64,000 nucleotides of DNA from contig CM121342.1 in the NCBI GenBank assembly GCA_051530055.1, forward strand, positions 10,540,001-10,604,000. The letters are read 5' to 3'. The position numbers were made by a program, and so were the translations under genes. The notes beneath the pieces are model-generated. The model did no database searches, was not told the DNA's origin, and was given only the letters and a program-made list of their open reading frames with translations. The stretch comes from Neoechinorhynchus agilis (lineage: Eukaryota; Acanthocephala). Below, piece by piece: positions 23,650-35,163 of the stretch. How positions within the stretch are numbered: the first letter of the stretch is position 1; every line of letters begins with the position of its first letter.

Positions 23650-23959
23650 TAACTGCTAAAAAGTAACCCCTCGTTTAACTCGTAACCATGGAAACCGAAC
23701 AGAAGATTATTCCTAGTGAAAAATCTATAAATGGACAACAAACCTACAAAGCAATTAAGGATGATGCCGACTAAGCGTCCACAGTTGCTTCTATCAAAAA
23801 CGACATAAACCTTCAAAGAATTCTTACGAAAATGGAGTAACGACACAAGAGATAGGGTGAGTATTTTGACAAAATAATCAATACACTAATTTTTACAAAG
23901 TTGCTTTGTTATAACAAAAAATGCTTAAACTGGCATGAAAATAAAGACATCCAAATGTG
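23650..23959. other. Short intergenic stretch
   Basis: AT-rich. It presumably holds the 5' region of the hexokinase-like gene. No other feature is visible. Confidence 0.4.
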
Positions 23960-24185
23960 CGTTCGAATGAATGCACTTTGACAGATTAGAATATACTAAA
24001 AATAAATATAACAGCATTATCGTTAATAAACAAGATAAAAACACAGGTATGGGACGAATTCCGAAAAATAAAATACTTTTAAGTGAGCTGAAGTTTAGCG
24101 ATACTTGAGATGTTCCAAAATGTTGATATAAAAATCTGGTATAAATCAACCTCATCACAAGAGAATAAAGTCGTAGATAACTCTG
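23960..24185. repeat. Isolated diverged monomer of the 27-32 kb satellite
   Basis: The segment 24080-24180 (GCGATACTTGAGATGTTCC, then GATATAAAAATCTGGTATA and AGAGAATAAAGTCG) matches the monomer of the 27.2-32 kb array. The 160-bp satellite to its right is therefore flanked on both sides by this second satellite. Confidence 0.75.
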
Positions 24186-24244
24186 CACAGTACCATTTCT
24201 CAACCCGTCATACGCTGCCCGTCTACAACATATGATCACCTTGG

Positions 24245-27165
24245 TGTGAAGGGTTATGCATGCAAATAATTCCGTGCAAATCTTGTTGGCGTTTACGTGT
24301 TTGTTAGGTTGAATTGTTTGAATCCAAAAATGTTCGTTAATGTGTTGATGACGTGACACCAAGGACAGACAAGTTTATGGGTTGTTTTCTTATGTCAAGG
24401 GTTGCGTAGGCAAATCATAATAACGTGTAAATCTTTTAAGCGTTTACGTCCTTAAGAGGTTGTGTTGTTTGTTTAAAGAAATGTTCGTTCATCGGATGAT
24501 GACGTGACCGTTATTACCTTGTAAGTACAGACAAGTTTATGGGTTGTTTTCTTATATCCAGGGTCGAGTATGCAAATAATAATGACGTACAAACCTTGTA
24601 GGCGTTTTCGTGTTTTCAAGGTTGTATTGTTTGTTTACAAAATGTTCGTTAATGTGTTGATGACGTGAACGTTATTACCTTGTAAGACAGACAAGTTTAT
24701 GGGTTGTTTTCTTATGTCAAGGGTTGCGTAGGCAAATCATATAACGTGTAAATCTTTTAAGCGTTTACGTCTTTAAGAGGTTGTATTGTTTGTTTAAAAA
24801 AATGTTCGTTCATCGGATGATGACGTGACCGTTATTACCTTGTAAGTACAGACAAGTTTAGGTTGTTTTCTTATATCCAGGGTCGAGTATGCAAATAATA
24901 ATGACGTACAAACCTTGTAGGCGTTTCGTGTTTAAGGTTGTATGTTTGTTTACAAAATGTTCGTTATGTGTTGATGACGTGAACGTTTTACCTTGTAAGG
25001 ACAGACAAGTTTATGGGTTGTTTTCTTATGTCAAGGGTTGCGTAGGCAAATCATAATAACGTGTAAATCTTTTAAGCGTTTACGTCCTTAAGAGGTTGTG
25101 TTGTTTGTTTAAAGAAATGTTCGTTCATCGGATGATGACGTGACCGTTATTACCTTGTAAGTACAGACAAGTTTATGGGTTGTTTTCTTATATCCAGGGT
25201 CGAGTATGCAAATAATAATGACGTACAAACCTTGTAGGCGTTTTCGTGTTTTCAAGGTTGTATTGTTTGTTTACAAAATGTTCGTTAATGTGTTGATGAC
25301 GTGAACGTTATTACCTTGTAAGGACAGACAAGTTTATGGGTTGTTTTCTTATGTCAAGGGTTGCGTAGGCAAATCATAATAACGTGTAAATCTTTTAAGC
25401 GTTTACGTCCTTAAGAGGTTGTATTGTTTGTTTAAAAAAATGTTCGTTCATCGGATGATGACGTGACCGTTATTACCTTGTAGACAGACAAGTTTGGTTG
25501 TTTTCTTATTCCAGGTCGATAGCAAATAAATACGTAAACTTTAGCGTTTCGTTTAGGTGTATGTTTGTTTAAAATTTCGTTAGTGATGACGTGACCGTTA
25601 TTACCTTGTAAGGACAGACAAGTTTTCGGATTGTTTTTCTTTGTCGTGGGTCGAGCATGCAAATGATCACAACGTGTAAATCTTTCTAGCGTTTACGTCT
25701 TTAAGAGGTGGTATTGTTTGTTTAAAAAAATGTTCGTTCATCGGATGATGACGTGACCGTTATTACCTTGTAAGTACAGACAAGTTTATGAGTTGTTTTC
25801 TTATATCCAGGGTCGAGTATGCAAATAATAATGACGTACAAACCTTGTAGGCGTTTTCGTGTTTTCAAGGTTGTATGTTTGTTTACAAAAGTTCGTTAAT
25901 GTGTTGATGACGTGAACGTTATTACCTTGTAAGGACAGACAAGTTTACGGGTTGTTTTTCGTCGGGTCGCGCATGCAAATGATCATAACGTGTAAATCTT
26001 TTAAGCGTTTACGTCTTTAAGAGGTTGTATTGTTTGTTTAAAAATGTTCGTTCATCGGATGATGACGTGACCGTTATTACCTTGTAAGTACAGACAAGTT
26101 TTGGTTGTTTTTTTCGGGTCGAGATGCAAATGATCAAACGTAAATCTTAGCGTTTACGTTTTAGGTGTATGTTTGTTTAAAAAATTCGTTATGTGATGAC
26201 GTGACCGTTATTACCTTGTAAGGACAGACAAGTTTATGAGTTGTTTTCTTATATCCAGGGTCGAGTATGCAAATAAGAATGACGTACAAACCTTGTTGGC
26301 GTTTTCGTGTTTTCAAGATTGTATTGTTTGTTTACAAAATGTTCGTTAATGTGTTGATGACGTGAACGTTTTTACCTTGTAAGGACAGACAAGTTTATGG
26401 GTTATTTTCTTATGTCAAGGGTTGCGTAGGCAAATCATAATAACGTGTAAATCTTTTAAGCGTTTACGTCCTTAAGAGGTTGTGTTGTTTGTTTAAAGAA
26501 ATGTTCGTTCATCGGATGATGACGTGACCGTTATTACCTTGTAGGTACAGACAAGTTTATGGGTTGTTTTCTTATATCCAGGGTCAATTATGCAAATAAT
26601 AATGACGTACAAACCTTGTAGGCGTTTTCGTGTTTTCAAGGTTGTATTGTTTGTTTACAAAATGTTCGTTAATGTGTTGATGACGTGAAAGTTGTTACCT
26701 TGTAAATACAGACAAGTTGATGGGTTGTTTTCTTATGTCAAGGGTTGCGTAGGAAAATGATCATAACGTAAAAATCTTGTAAGCGTTTACGTCTTTAAGA
26801 GGTTGTGTTGTTTGTTTAAAGAAATGTTCGTTCATCGGATGATGACGTGACCGTTATTACCTTGTAAGTACAGACAAGTTTATGGGTAGTTTTCTTATAT
26901 CCAGGGTCGAGTATGCAAATAATAATGACGTACAAACCTTGTAGGCGTTTTCGTGTTTTCAAGGTTGTATTGTTTGTTTACAAAATGTTCGTTAATGTGT
27001 TGATGATGTGAACGTTGTTACCTTGTAAGGACAGACAAGTTTATGGGTTGTTTTCTTATGTCAAGGGTCTCGTAGACAAATCATAATAACGTGTAAATCT
27101 TTTTAGCGTTTACGTCTTTAAGAGGTTGTATTGTTTGTTTACAAAATGTGTTTCCAAAAATGATT
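24245..27165. repeat. Satellite array 1, about 160-bp monomers in alternating dimers (about 315 bp)
   Basis: Two monomer types alternate: one with GACCGTTATTACC and CCAGGGTCGAGTATGC, one with GAACGTTATTACC and GTCAAGGGTTGCGTAGGC. Same-type copies are about 312-322 bp apart (for example 24511, 24829, 25143). Each monomer has a TGATGACGTGA block resembling a CRE/bZIP site. Some copies (about 24880-24985, 25480-25590, 26100-26200) miss many scattered single bases relative to neighbours. The outermost copy at 24245-24360 is strongly diverged. Non-coding. Confidence 0.9.
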
Positions 27166-27169
27166 GTTT

Positions 27170-30100
27170 ATGTGCGGATGACGTAACCGTTTTTGCATTG
27201 TAAGCCGATAACATATGAACACCGCACACGAATAGACCAATAAGAAATGTCGAGCAGAGTAAGATACGGGTTCTGAAAATGCAAAGTACTAAAGGTCAGC
27301 GATACTTGAGATGTTCCATAATGTTGATATAAAAATTTGGTATACATCAACTTCATCACCAGAGAATAAAGTCACATTCGTCCAACATTTCAAAGATTTG
27401 TTCGTATTCATTGTTAGGATAAAGTAAGTATCGAAAATTGACGCGAACAAACGAACACCGCACACGAATAGATGAATACGAAAAGCCGAGTAGAGTAAGA
27501 TACGTTTTCCGAAAATGCAAAGATTTTTAGTGAACTAAAGGTTAGCGATACCTTAGATGTTCAAAAATGTCGGTATAAAAATCTGGTATAGACCAACCTC
27601 ATCACCAGAGAATAAAGTCGCATTCGTCCAACAGTACATAGATTTGTTCGTATTCATTGTTGGGTGAAAGTAAGTAACGAAAATTGACGCAAACATACGA
27701 ACACCGCACACGAATAGACGAATACGAAAAGTCGAGCAGAGTAAGATACGGGTTGTGAAAATGATAAGAACTAAAGGTTAGCGATACTTGAGATGGGCCA
27801 AAATGTTGATAAAAACATCTGGTATACATCAACCTCATCACCAGAGAATATAGTCGCATTCGTCCAAAAGTTCAAAGATTTGTTGGTATTCATTGTTGGG
27901 TGAAAGTAAGTATCGAGAATTGACGTGAAAATACGAACACCGTACACGAATAGAGGAATACAAAGTCGAGCAGAGTAAGATACAGATTCCGAAAATGCAA
28001 AGATTTTTAGTGAACTAAAGGTTAGCGATACTTTAGATGTATTGTAATTTTGATATAAAAATCTGGTATAGACCAACCTCATCACCAGAGAATAAAGTCG
28101 CATTCGTCCAACAGTACATAGATTTGTTCGTATTCATTGTTTGGTGAAAGTAAGTATCGAGAATTGACGCGAACATACGAACACCGCACACGAATAGACG
28201 AATACGAAAAGTCGAGCAGAGTAAGATACAGATTCCGAAAATGCAAGGATTTTTAGTGAACTAAAGGTTAGCGATACCTTAGATGTTCAAAAATGTTGGT
28301 ATAAAAATCTGGTATAGACCAACCTCATCACCAGAGAATAAAGTCGCATTCGTCCAACAGTACATAGATTTGTTCGTATTCATTGTTTGGTGAAAGTAAG
28401 TATCGAGAATTGACGCGAACATACGAACACCGCACACGAATAGACGAATACGAAAAGTCGAGCAGAGTAAGATACGGGTTGTGAAAATGATAAGAACTAA
28501 AGGTTAGCGATACTTGAGATGGGCCAAAATGTTGATAAAAACATCTGGTATACATCAACTCATCACCAGAGAATATAGTCGCATTCGTCCAAAAGTTCAA
28601 AGATTTGTTGGTATTCATTGTTGGGTGAAAGTAAGTATCGAGAATTGACGTGAAAATACGAACACCGCACACGAATAGACGAATACGAAAAGTCGAGCAG
28701 AGTAAGATACAGATTCCGAAAATGCAAGGATTTTTAGTGAACTAAAGGTTAGCGATACCTTAGATGTTCAAAAATGTTGGTATAAAAATCTGGTATAGAC
28801 CAACCTCATCACCAGAGAATAAAGTCGCATTCGTCCAACAGTACATAGATTTGTTCGTATTCATTGTTTGGTGAAAGTAAGTATCGAGAATTGACGCGAA
28901 CATACGAACACCGCACACGAATAGACGAATACGAAAAGTCGAGCAGAGTAAGATACGGGTTGTCAAAATGATAAGAACTAAAGGTTAGCGATACTTGAGA
29001 TGGGCCAAAATGTTGATAAAAACATCTGGTATACATCAACCTCATCACCAGAGAATATAGTCGCATTCGTCCAAAAGTTCAAAGATTTGTTGGTATTCAT
29101 TGTTGGGTGAAAGTAAGTATCGAGAATTGACGTGAAAATACGAACACCGCACACGAATAGACGAATACGAAAAGTCGAGCAGAGTAAGATACAGATTCCG
29201 AAAATGCAAAGATTTTTAGTGAACTAAAGGTTAGCGATACTTTAGATGTATTGTAATTTTGATATAAAAATCTGGTATAGACCAACCTCATCACCAGAGA
29301 ATAAAGTCGCATTCGTCCAACAGTACATAGATTTGTTCGTATTCATTGTTTGGTGAAAGTAAGTATCGAGAATTGACGCGAACATACGAAAACCGCACAC
29401 GAATAGACGAATACGAAAAGTCGAGCAGAGTAAGATACGGGTTGTGAAAATGATAAGAACTAAAGGTTAGCGATACTTGAGATGGGCCAAAATGTTGATA
29501 AAAACATCTGGTATACATCAACCTCATCACCAGAGAATATAGTCGCATTCGTCCAAAAGTTCAAAGATTTGTTGGTATTCATTGTTGGGTGAAAGTAAGT
29601 ATCGAGAATTGACGCGAACATACGAACACCGCACACGAATAGACGAATACGAAAAGTCGAGCAGAGTAAGATACAGATTCCGAAAATGCAAGGATTTTTA
29701 GTGAACTAAAAGTTAGCGATACCTTAGATGTTCAAAAATGTTGGTATAAAAATCTGGTATAGACCAACCTCATCACCAGAGAATAAAGTCGCATTCGTCC
29801 AACAGTTCAGAGATTGTTCGTATTCATTGTTGGGTGAACGTAAGTATCGAGAATTGCCGCGAACATACGAAAACCGCACACGAATAGACGAATACGAAAA
29901 GTCGAGCAGAGTAAGATACGGGTTGTGAAAATGATAAGAACTAAAGGTTAGCGATACTTGAGATGGGCCAAAATGTTGATAAAAACATCTGGTATACATC
30001 AACCTCATCACCAGAGAATATAGTCGCATTCGTCCAAAAGTTCAAAGATTTGTTGGTATTCATTGTTGGGTGAAAGTAAGTATCGAGAATTGACGTGAAA

Positions 30101-32060
30101 ATACGAACACCGTACACGAATAGACGAATACGAAAAGTCGAGCAGAGTAAGATACAGATTCCGAAAATGCAAGGATTTTTAGTGAACTAAAGGTTAGCGA
30201 TACCTTAGATGTTCAAAAATGTTGGTATAAAAATCTGGTATAGACCAACCTCATCACCAGAGAATAAAGTCGCATTCGTCCAACAGTTCAGAGATTTGTT
30301 CGTATTCATTGTTGGGTGAACGTAAGTATCGAGAATTGCCGCGAACATACGAAAACCGCACACGAATAGACGAATACGAAAAGTCGAGCAGAGTAAGATA
30401 CGGGTTGTGAAAATGATAAGAACTAAAGGTTAGCGATACTTGAGATGGGCCAAAATGTTGATAAAAACATCTGGTATACATCAACCTCATCACCAGAGAA
30501 TATAGTCGCATTCGTCCAAAAGTTCAAAGATTTGTTGGTATTCATTGTTGGGTGAAAGTAAGTATCGAGAATTGACGTGAAAATACGAACACCGCACACG
30601 AATAGACGAATACGAAAAGTCGAGCAGAGTAAGATACAGATTCCGAAAATGCAAAGATTTTTAGTGAACTAAAGGTTAGCGATACTTTAGATGTATTGTA
30701 ATTTTGATATAAAAATCTGGTATAGACCAACCTCATCACCAGAGAATAAAGTCGCATTCGTCCAACAGTACATAGATTTGTTCGTATTCATTGTTTGGTG
30801 AAAGTAAGTATCGAGAATTGACGCGAACATAAGAACAACGCACACGAATAGACGAATACGAAAAGCCGAGCAGAGTAAGATACAGATTCCGAAAATGCAA
30901 GGATTTTTAGTGAACTAAAGGTTAGCGATACCTTAGATGTTCAAAAATGTTGGTATAAAAATCTGGTATAGACCAACCTCATCACCAGAGAATAAAGTCG
31001 CATTCGTCCAACAGTACATAGATTTGTTCGTATTCATTGTTGGGTGAAAGTAAGTATCGAGAATTGACGCGAACATACGAACACCGCACACGAATAGACG
31101 AATACGAAAAGTCGAGCAGAGTAAGATACGGGTTGTGAAAATGATAAGAACTAAAGGTTAGCGATACTTGAGATGGGCCAAAATGTTGATAAAAACATCT
31201 GGTATACATCAACCTCATCACCAGAGAATATAGTCGCATTCGTCCAAAAGTTCAAAGATTTGTTGGTATTCATTGTTGGGTGAAAGTAAGTATCGAGAAT
31301 TGCCGCGAACATACGAACACCGCACACGAATAGACGAATACGAAAAGTCGAGCAGAGTAAGATACAGATTCCGAAAATGCAAGGATCCATCCTGGAGCCC
31401 AATCACCTCTGTCGCTCGGATGGTAAGCGTCCCGACGGTATAACCGTTTTCCCTTGGAAAGAAGGGAAGAGTCTAATTTGGGACGCAACATGCGTGGACT
31501 CACTCGCCATGTCCAACCGGCAAGATGCTTTAGCGGAGATGGGAGGAGCAGCGAGTGCCGCCGAAAGGAGGAAAGCGGAGAAATACAATGAGCTGAAACA
31601 AAATTACATTTTCCTTCCTTTCGGCGTGGAGACACAAGGGGCGCTGGGATCTTCGGCACGAAGCTTTTGTGCCGAACTCGGAAGACGACTTGCAGCAGAA
31701 ACAGGGGAGCGACGCGAGAGGATTTTCCTGATACAAAGAATAAGCCTCGCAATCCAACAAGGAAATGCGGTCAGCGTCCGGGGGACGATTTAATCATTTT
31801 AAAATAAATTGTAAGTTCTTAAAAAAAACTAAAGGTTAGCGATACCTTAGATGTTCCAAAATATTGATATAAAAATCTAGTATACATCAACTTCATCACC
31901 AGAGAATAAAGTCGCATTCGTCCAACAGTTCAGAGATTTGTTCGTATTCATTGTTGGATGAACGTAAGTATCGAGAATTGCCGCGAACATACGAAAACCG
32001 CACACGAATAGACGAATACGAAAAGTCGAGCAGAGTAAGATACGGATTCTGAAAATACAG
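27170..32060. repeat. Satellite array 2, about 241-bp monomers in alternating dimers (about 482 bp)
   Basis: Markers such as CATCACCAGAGAATA and CGAATACGAAAAGTCGAGC recur throughout. Two monomer types alternate: CAGATTCCGAAAATGCAAGG followed by TTCAAAAATGTTGG, and CGGGTTGTGAAAATGATAAG followed by GGGCCAAAATGTTG. Same-type copies lie 481-482 bp apart at right-hand ends 29066, 29548, 30029 and 30511; the next at 31239 is one dimer plus one monomer away. The minus strand keeps an 85-codon open frame in each dimer, but this follows from the repetition and has no recognisable product. The array is interrupted by LINE copy B at about 31384-31830 and ends about 300 bp before the kinesin gene. Confidence 0.92.
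31384..31830 (+). mobile_element. LINE with restriction-like endonuclease, copy B (3' end only), inside satellite 2
   Basis: An open frame from 31384 to 31793 encodes the C-terminal endonuclease region: ILEPNHLCRSDGKRPDG, then TVFPWKEGKSLIWDATCVD (P-D-G and D-A-T-C-V-D give a PD-(D/E)XK-like core), then FLPFGVETQGALG and SLAIQQGNAVS, stop. Then a short A-rich 3' tail. The satellite resumes at ACTAAAGGTTAGCG. About 10 bp of the monomer are missing at the junction, so insertion came with a small target deletion. The frame is undamaged over the surviving part, suggesting a young 5'-truncated insertion. Confidence 0.85.
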
Positions 32061-32357
32061 AAACGTTGTGGCGAACAAAAAGTAATCAAAAATTCGGGAA
32101 TCGCGGAACGATGATTCTGCTCGAAACTTAAAGGCATAAACGAACCGCATTAAATGCCTTACTGTTAATATTTCGCCCGATACTTCAAAATTTTTGAAAA
32201 TTGCGACTGAAATATTGATCATTAAAGCGAACCATTTAAGGCCTTTGTGTTTTAAGATCCCTGTTTTTAAGATTGGCGTTAATATCAGGAAGAATTCGGA
32301 TTTGAACCCGATGACCATTGGTCGTTCTCGGTTTCACCGTACGCGCAAGAAGCTGTG

Positions 32358-35163
32358 ATGTCATCGACGGCGGTTAAGGTTGCAGTTCGGATTCGTCCTT
32401 TAATTGAACGTGAGTTGTTGAGCCAATTGAACCGGCAGAGTGCTGTGATTCCTTCCTATTCTGACGAGACTGGATCCTATTGTCTGTGTAAGACCGTTCG
32501 TGGCGTGGAGAACTTTGTGTTTGATCACGTGTTCGATTCCGATCGTTCTCAGGAGGAGATATTTGAGCAGGCGATTTCTCCTTTGATTGAACGTTTCTAC
32601 GAAGGATACAACGCAACACTGCTTGCTTATGGTCAGACTGGTGCAGGAAAAACTTACACTTTAGGGATGGATTTGATCAGTGATTCCAGTGGATATGTCA
32701 CTGAACAGTCTGGGGTTGTAAAACGGCTTTTGAATGGCGTATTTATTCGTCGGAAACCGGAGAGTCATTTCAGAGCGAGTTTCATTGAGATTTATCAAGA
32801 ACAAATACTTGATCTGTTGTCGTTGGGTTCGAGTAAGCCACGCGAGATCGCCGTTCATCAGACCGCTGGAAGGATTCATTTGACTGGAATCGAAGAAGTT
32901 TTCGTTGGTTCTGTTACGGAGTGCATTGATGTACTTCGAACTGGTCTAGAAAAGCGAACGGTTGGGCAAACTGCGATGAATGAACAGTCGAGTAGATCGC
33001 ATGCTATCTTTACTCTTACAATGGAACACGATAGCGATAATCAGAATCTTGTCTCGAAATTCCAAGTCGTCGATCTATGGCATTGAATCTCCATTACTAG
33101 TCTTAAAAAATTTAATGTTTTACACGAAAAATCGAATCCCTACTGTGCACTTTAAAAAGTTGTAATGGAGATTTGTGCATTTAGCTGGAAGTGAGCGACA
33201 AGTAAAAACCCAATCGCTTGGTGATCGGTTTCGAGAGGGTGTCAAGATCAACTACGGTCTTTTTGTCCTTGGGAATGTCATAAGCGTATTGGCTACTGGA
33301 TGTCCTAAATCACAACATGTCCCATACAGAGACAGCAAGTTGACTCGGATACTACAAGATTGTTTAGGGGGCAATTCACTTACGTTAATGATTGCTTGCG
33401 TTAGTCCAGCGATGGATAGTGTCGAAGAGACCTACAACACGCTCCAGTATGCCAGTAAAGCAAGAAAGATCAAGAATGATCCGAGGAGGAATACATTGGT
33501 TAAACTTAAGATGAAACAAGACGATCCTGCGCTTGTCAAACAACTTGAAAATGAGTGCGAACGCCTTAGAATAATGCTGATGAGTATAAGTGAAGCCAGT
33601 TCATGTCCACATCCTGCGTACCTTGACAAAGCCGTTAGGAGAGCACATGAATTGAGGATGGATCTTTTAAAGAACACTACGTCGGAGACAGATTCTTTGG
33701 ACCGTGTGAAGCAGCATTGTATTCAGAATGTCTCTCTGTTTTGGTCTGGAAGTCGTCTATTTCTCCCTTTGTGTCTTTTGATCCTTATAATTTTTTTGAA
33801 TGTAGTAATTTTCTGAAAGTTTTAAGTGCATTCAATTATTTTAAATTTTATTAGTCTTGTCTGAAATTCTTTTTTCAAAGAAACATTCGTTAAATTGATG
33901 GAGGAAGAAAATGAACGAGATCGGAAACGAAGCCCAAGTGTTCATTATTCCAGTGTTCGTTCGCTGGAAAGGTCTCGTAGTCGCTTTCGATCTCAGCACT
34001 CATCTTTATCTTCGTTCAACTCCATGTCTGTACCATTCAAACCAGACGCTCGATACGAGTCTTTGAAGAAAGAAGTTGCTCGTCTAAGCAGTCAGCTTCG
34101 ATCTCACAACATCAGAGCAGTCGAACGTTCTTATCAGCAGACGGAGCGCAGCATCCAGAAACTGGCTAGACACCGAGATCAACTTCGGCAAGAGCGGGAA
34201 AAACTGAATAAGCAGAAGAGTGCATATGACAGTGAGTACGAGCGACATGCCAGGAAAGCGAGTGTTGAACTGAGAAGATTGCGTGAATTAGCTGATTCGA
34301 AAAAGAGTGAGATCCAGCGATTGCAAGAGTTGAGGAAAAAGCAAGATAGTGTTCTTCGGAGTCAGAATGAACAACTGACAATGATTAATCGTGAGATGAA
34401 GTTGATCGCAAGAAAAAACCCTTCTAGGTATAGACGCTTGAATGCTCTTACCTATCGGCAAGTTCGAACTGATTATCGACGTAAAGAGAAAGGGGAATGT
34501 GGTGAAAAGTTGCGTCAATGGTTTCAAAGTGAGCTTGATTTGTTCGTAAGGGTTCGTGAAGGTGTTCATTACTTAATAAGTGTTTCAAGTGAAGATGAGA
34601 AGTTTCTTGATTTATGTGAAACACTGGCTCGCACGAATGAACGCATAAACGTTATGCGGAAACGACAAGCTAATGATAGAACAGACGATAAATACGATCC
34701 ATTGGAACGAAGAGCATATCAGCAAGCGCTTAGAGCTCCTCTAAGAGATATTAGCAACTGTAAGGTGCTGTTAAAATACGCTGTACGTCGACATGTTGAA
34801 CATGTAATTGCTTTTGAACATACGGTACGTGCCGCAGAAGATGCCCGAACTCGTAAGCAACAAGTTGAAATCACATCCCAGGGCAACGATGTTCATTTGG
34901 ATTATTTTGAGAAGCTACTTGAACGTATTGGTGTTTTGACTCAACATGTATCCGCAAAAAGTGACGAGATCAACATTGATGAAGCAGCCGAAGTCATTAA
35001 AAAAATTCCTTCTAACGAAGATTTGATTGAAATGGTGAAAAAATTGACGAAGTTATTTAAAGAAAACCAACACGATGGAGATCATGAAGGAGATCAGTTC
35101 TTCTACGAGTATATGAGTCCATCCAAGATTCCAGCGAGGAATACGTCTAGGCAATGCCTATGA
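32358..35163 (+). CDS. N-terminal motor kinesin, kinesin-4 (KIF4/KIF21)-like, with split motor domain
   Basis: Plus-end-directed microtubule motor, inferred from the family. The motor starts at ATG 32358 ([10 protein letters not shown]). It has the P-loop [10 protein letters not shown] (about residues 93-102), [11 protein letters not shown] switch I, then VVDL ending at 33077. The rest of switch II and the motor follows from 33184 (AGSERQ...[53 protein letters not shown]), which points to kinesin-4. A non-coding 104-bp element (33078-33181) plus a duplicated TA splits DL from AGSER and shifts the frame; see its own entry. A further exon at about 33850-35163 adds a long coiled coil (ERDRKRSPS start, then heptads through [10 protein letters not shown]...[17 protein letters not shown]) and an uncertain C-terminus. 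The intron between about 33700 and 33850 is inferred only. The total is about 850 residues, shorter than vertebrate KIF4. Confidence 0.85.
33078..33181. mobile_element. 104-bp insert with inverted repeat and TA duplication (MITE-like or unconventional intron) in the kinesin motor
   Basis: The 12-mer AATCTCCATTAC (33086-33097) recurs inverted as GTAATGGAGATT (33162-33173), each 8 bp from its end of the element. TA flanks both sides (33076-33077 and 33182-33183), as with Tc1/mariner-type elements. Removing the element and one TA gives GAT CTA GCT GGA AGT, that is V-V-D-L-A-G-S-E-R, the exact kinesin switch II motif. I find no GT-AG pair that joins the frames correctly. It is either a recent MITE that breaks the gene, or an MITE-derived intron removed by a non-canonical route. 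Confidence 0.7.

Noticed and set aside
27602-31239. Repeated 85-codon open frames on the minus strand of satellite 2
   Set aside because: They recur only because the 482-bp dimer recurs; composition is that of AT-rich satellite, no domain, and neighbouring monomers carry stops.
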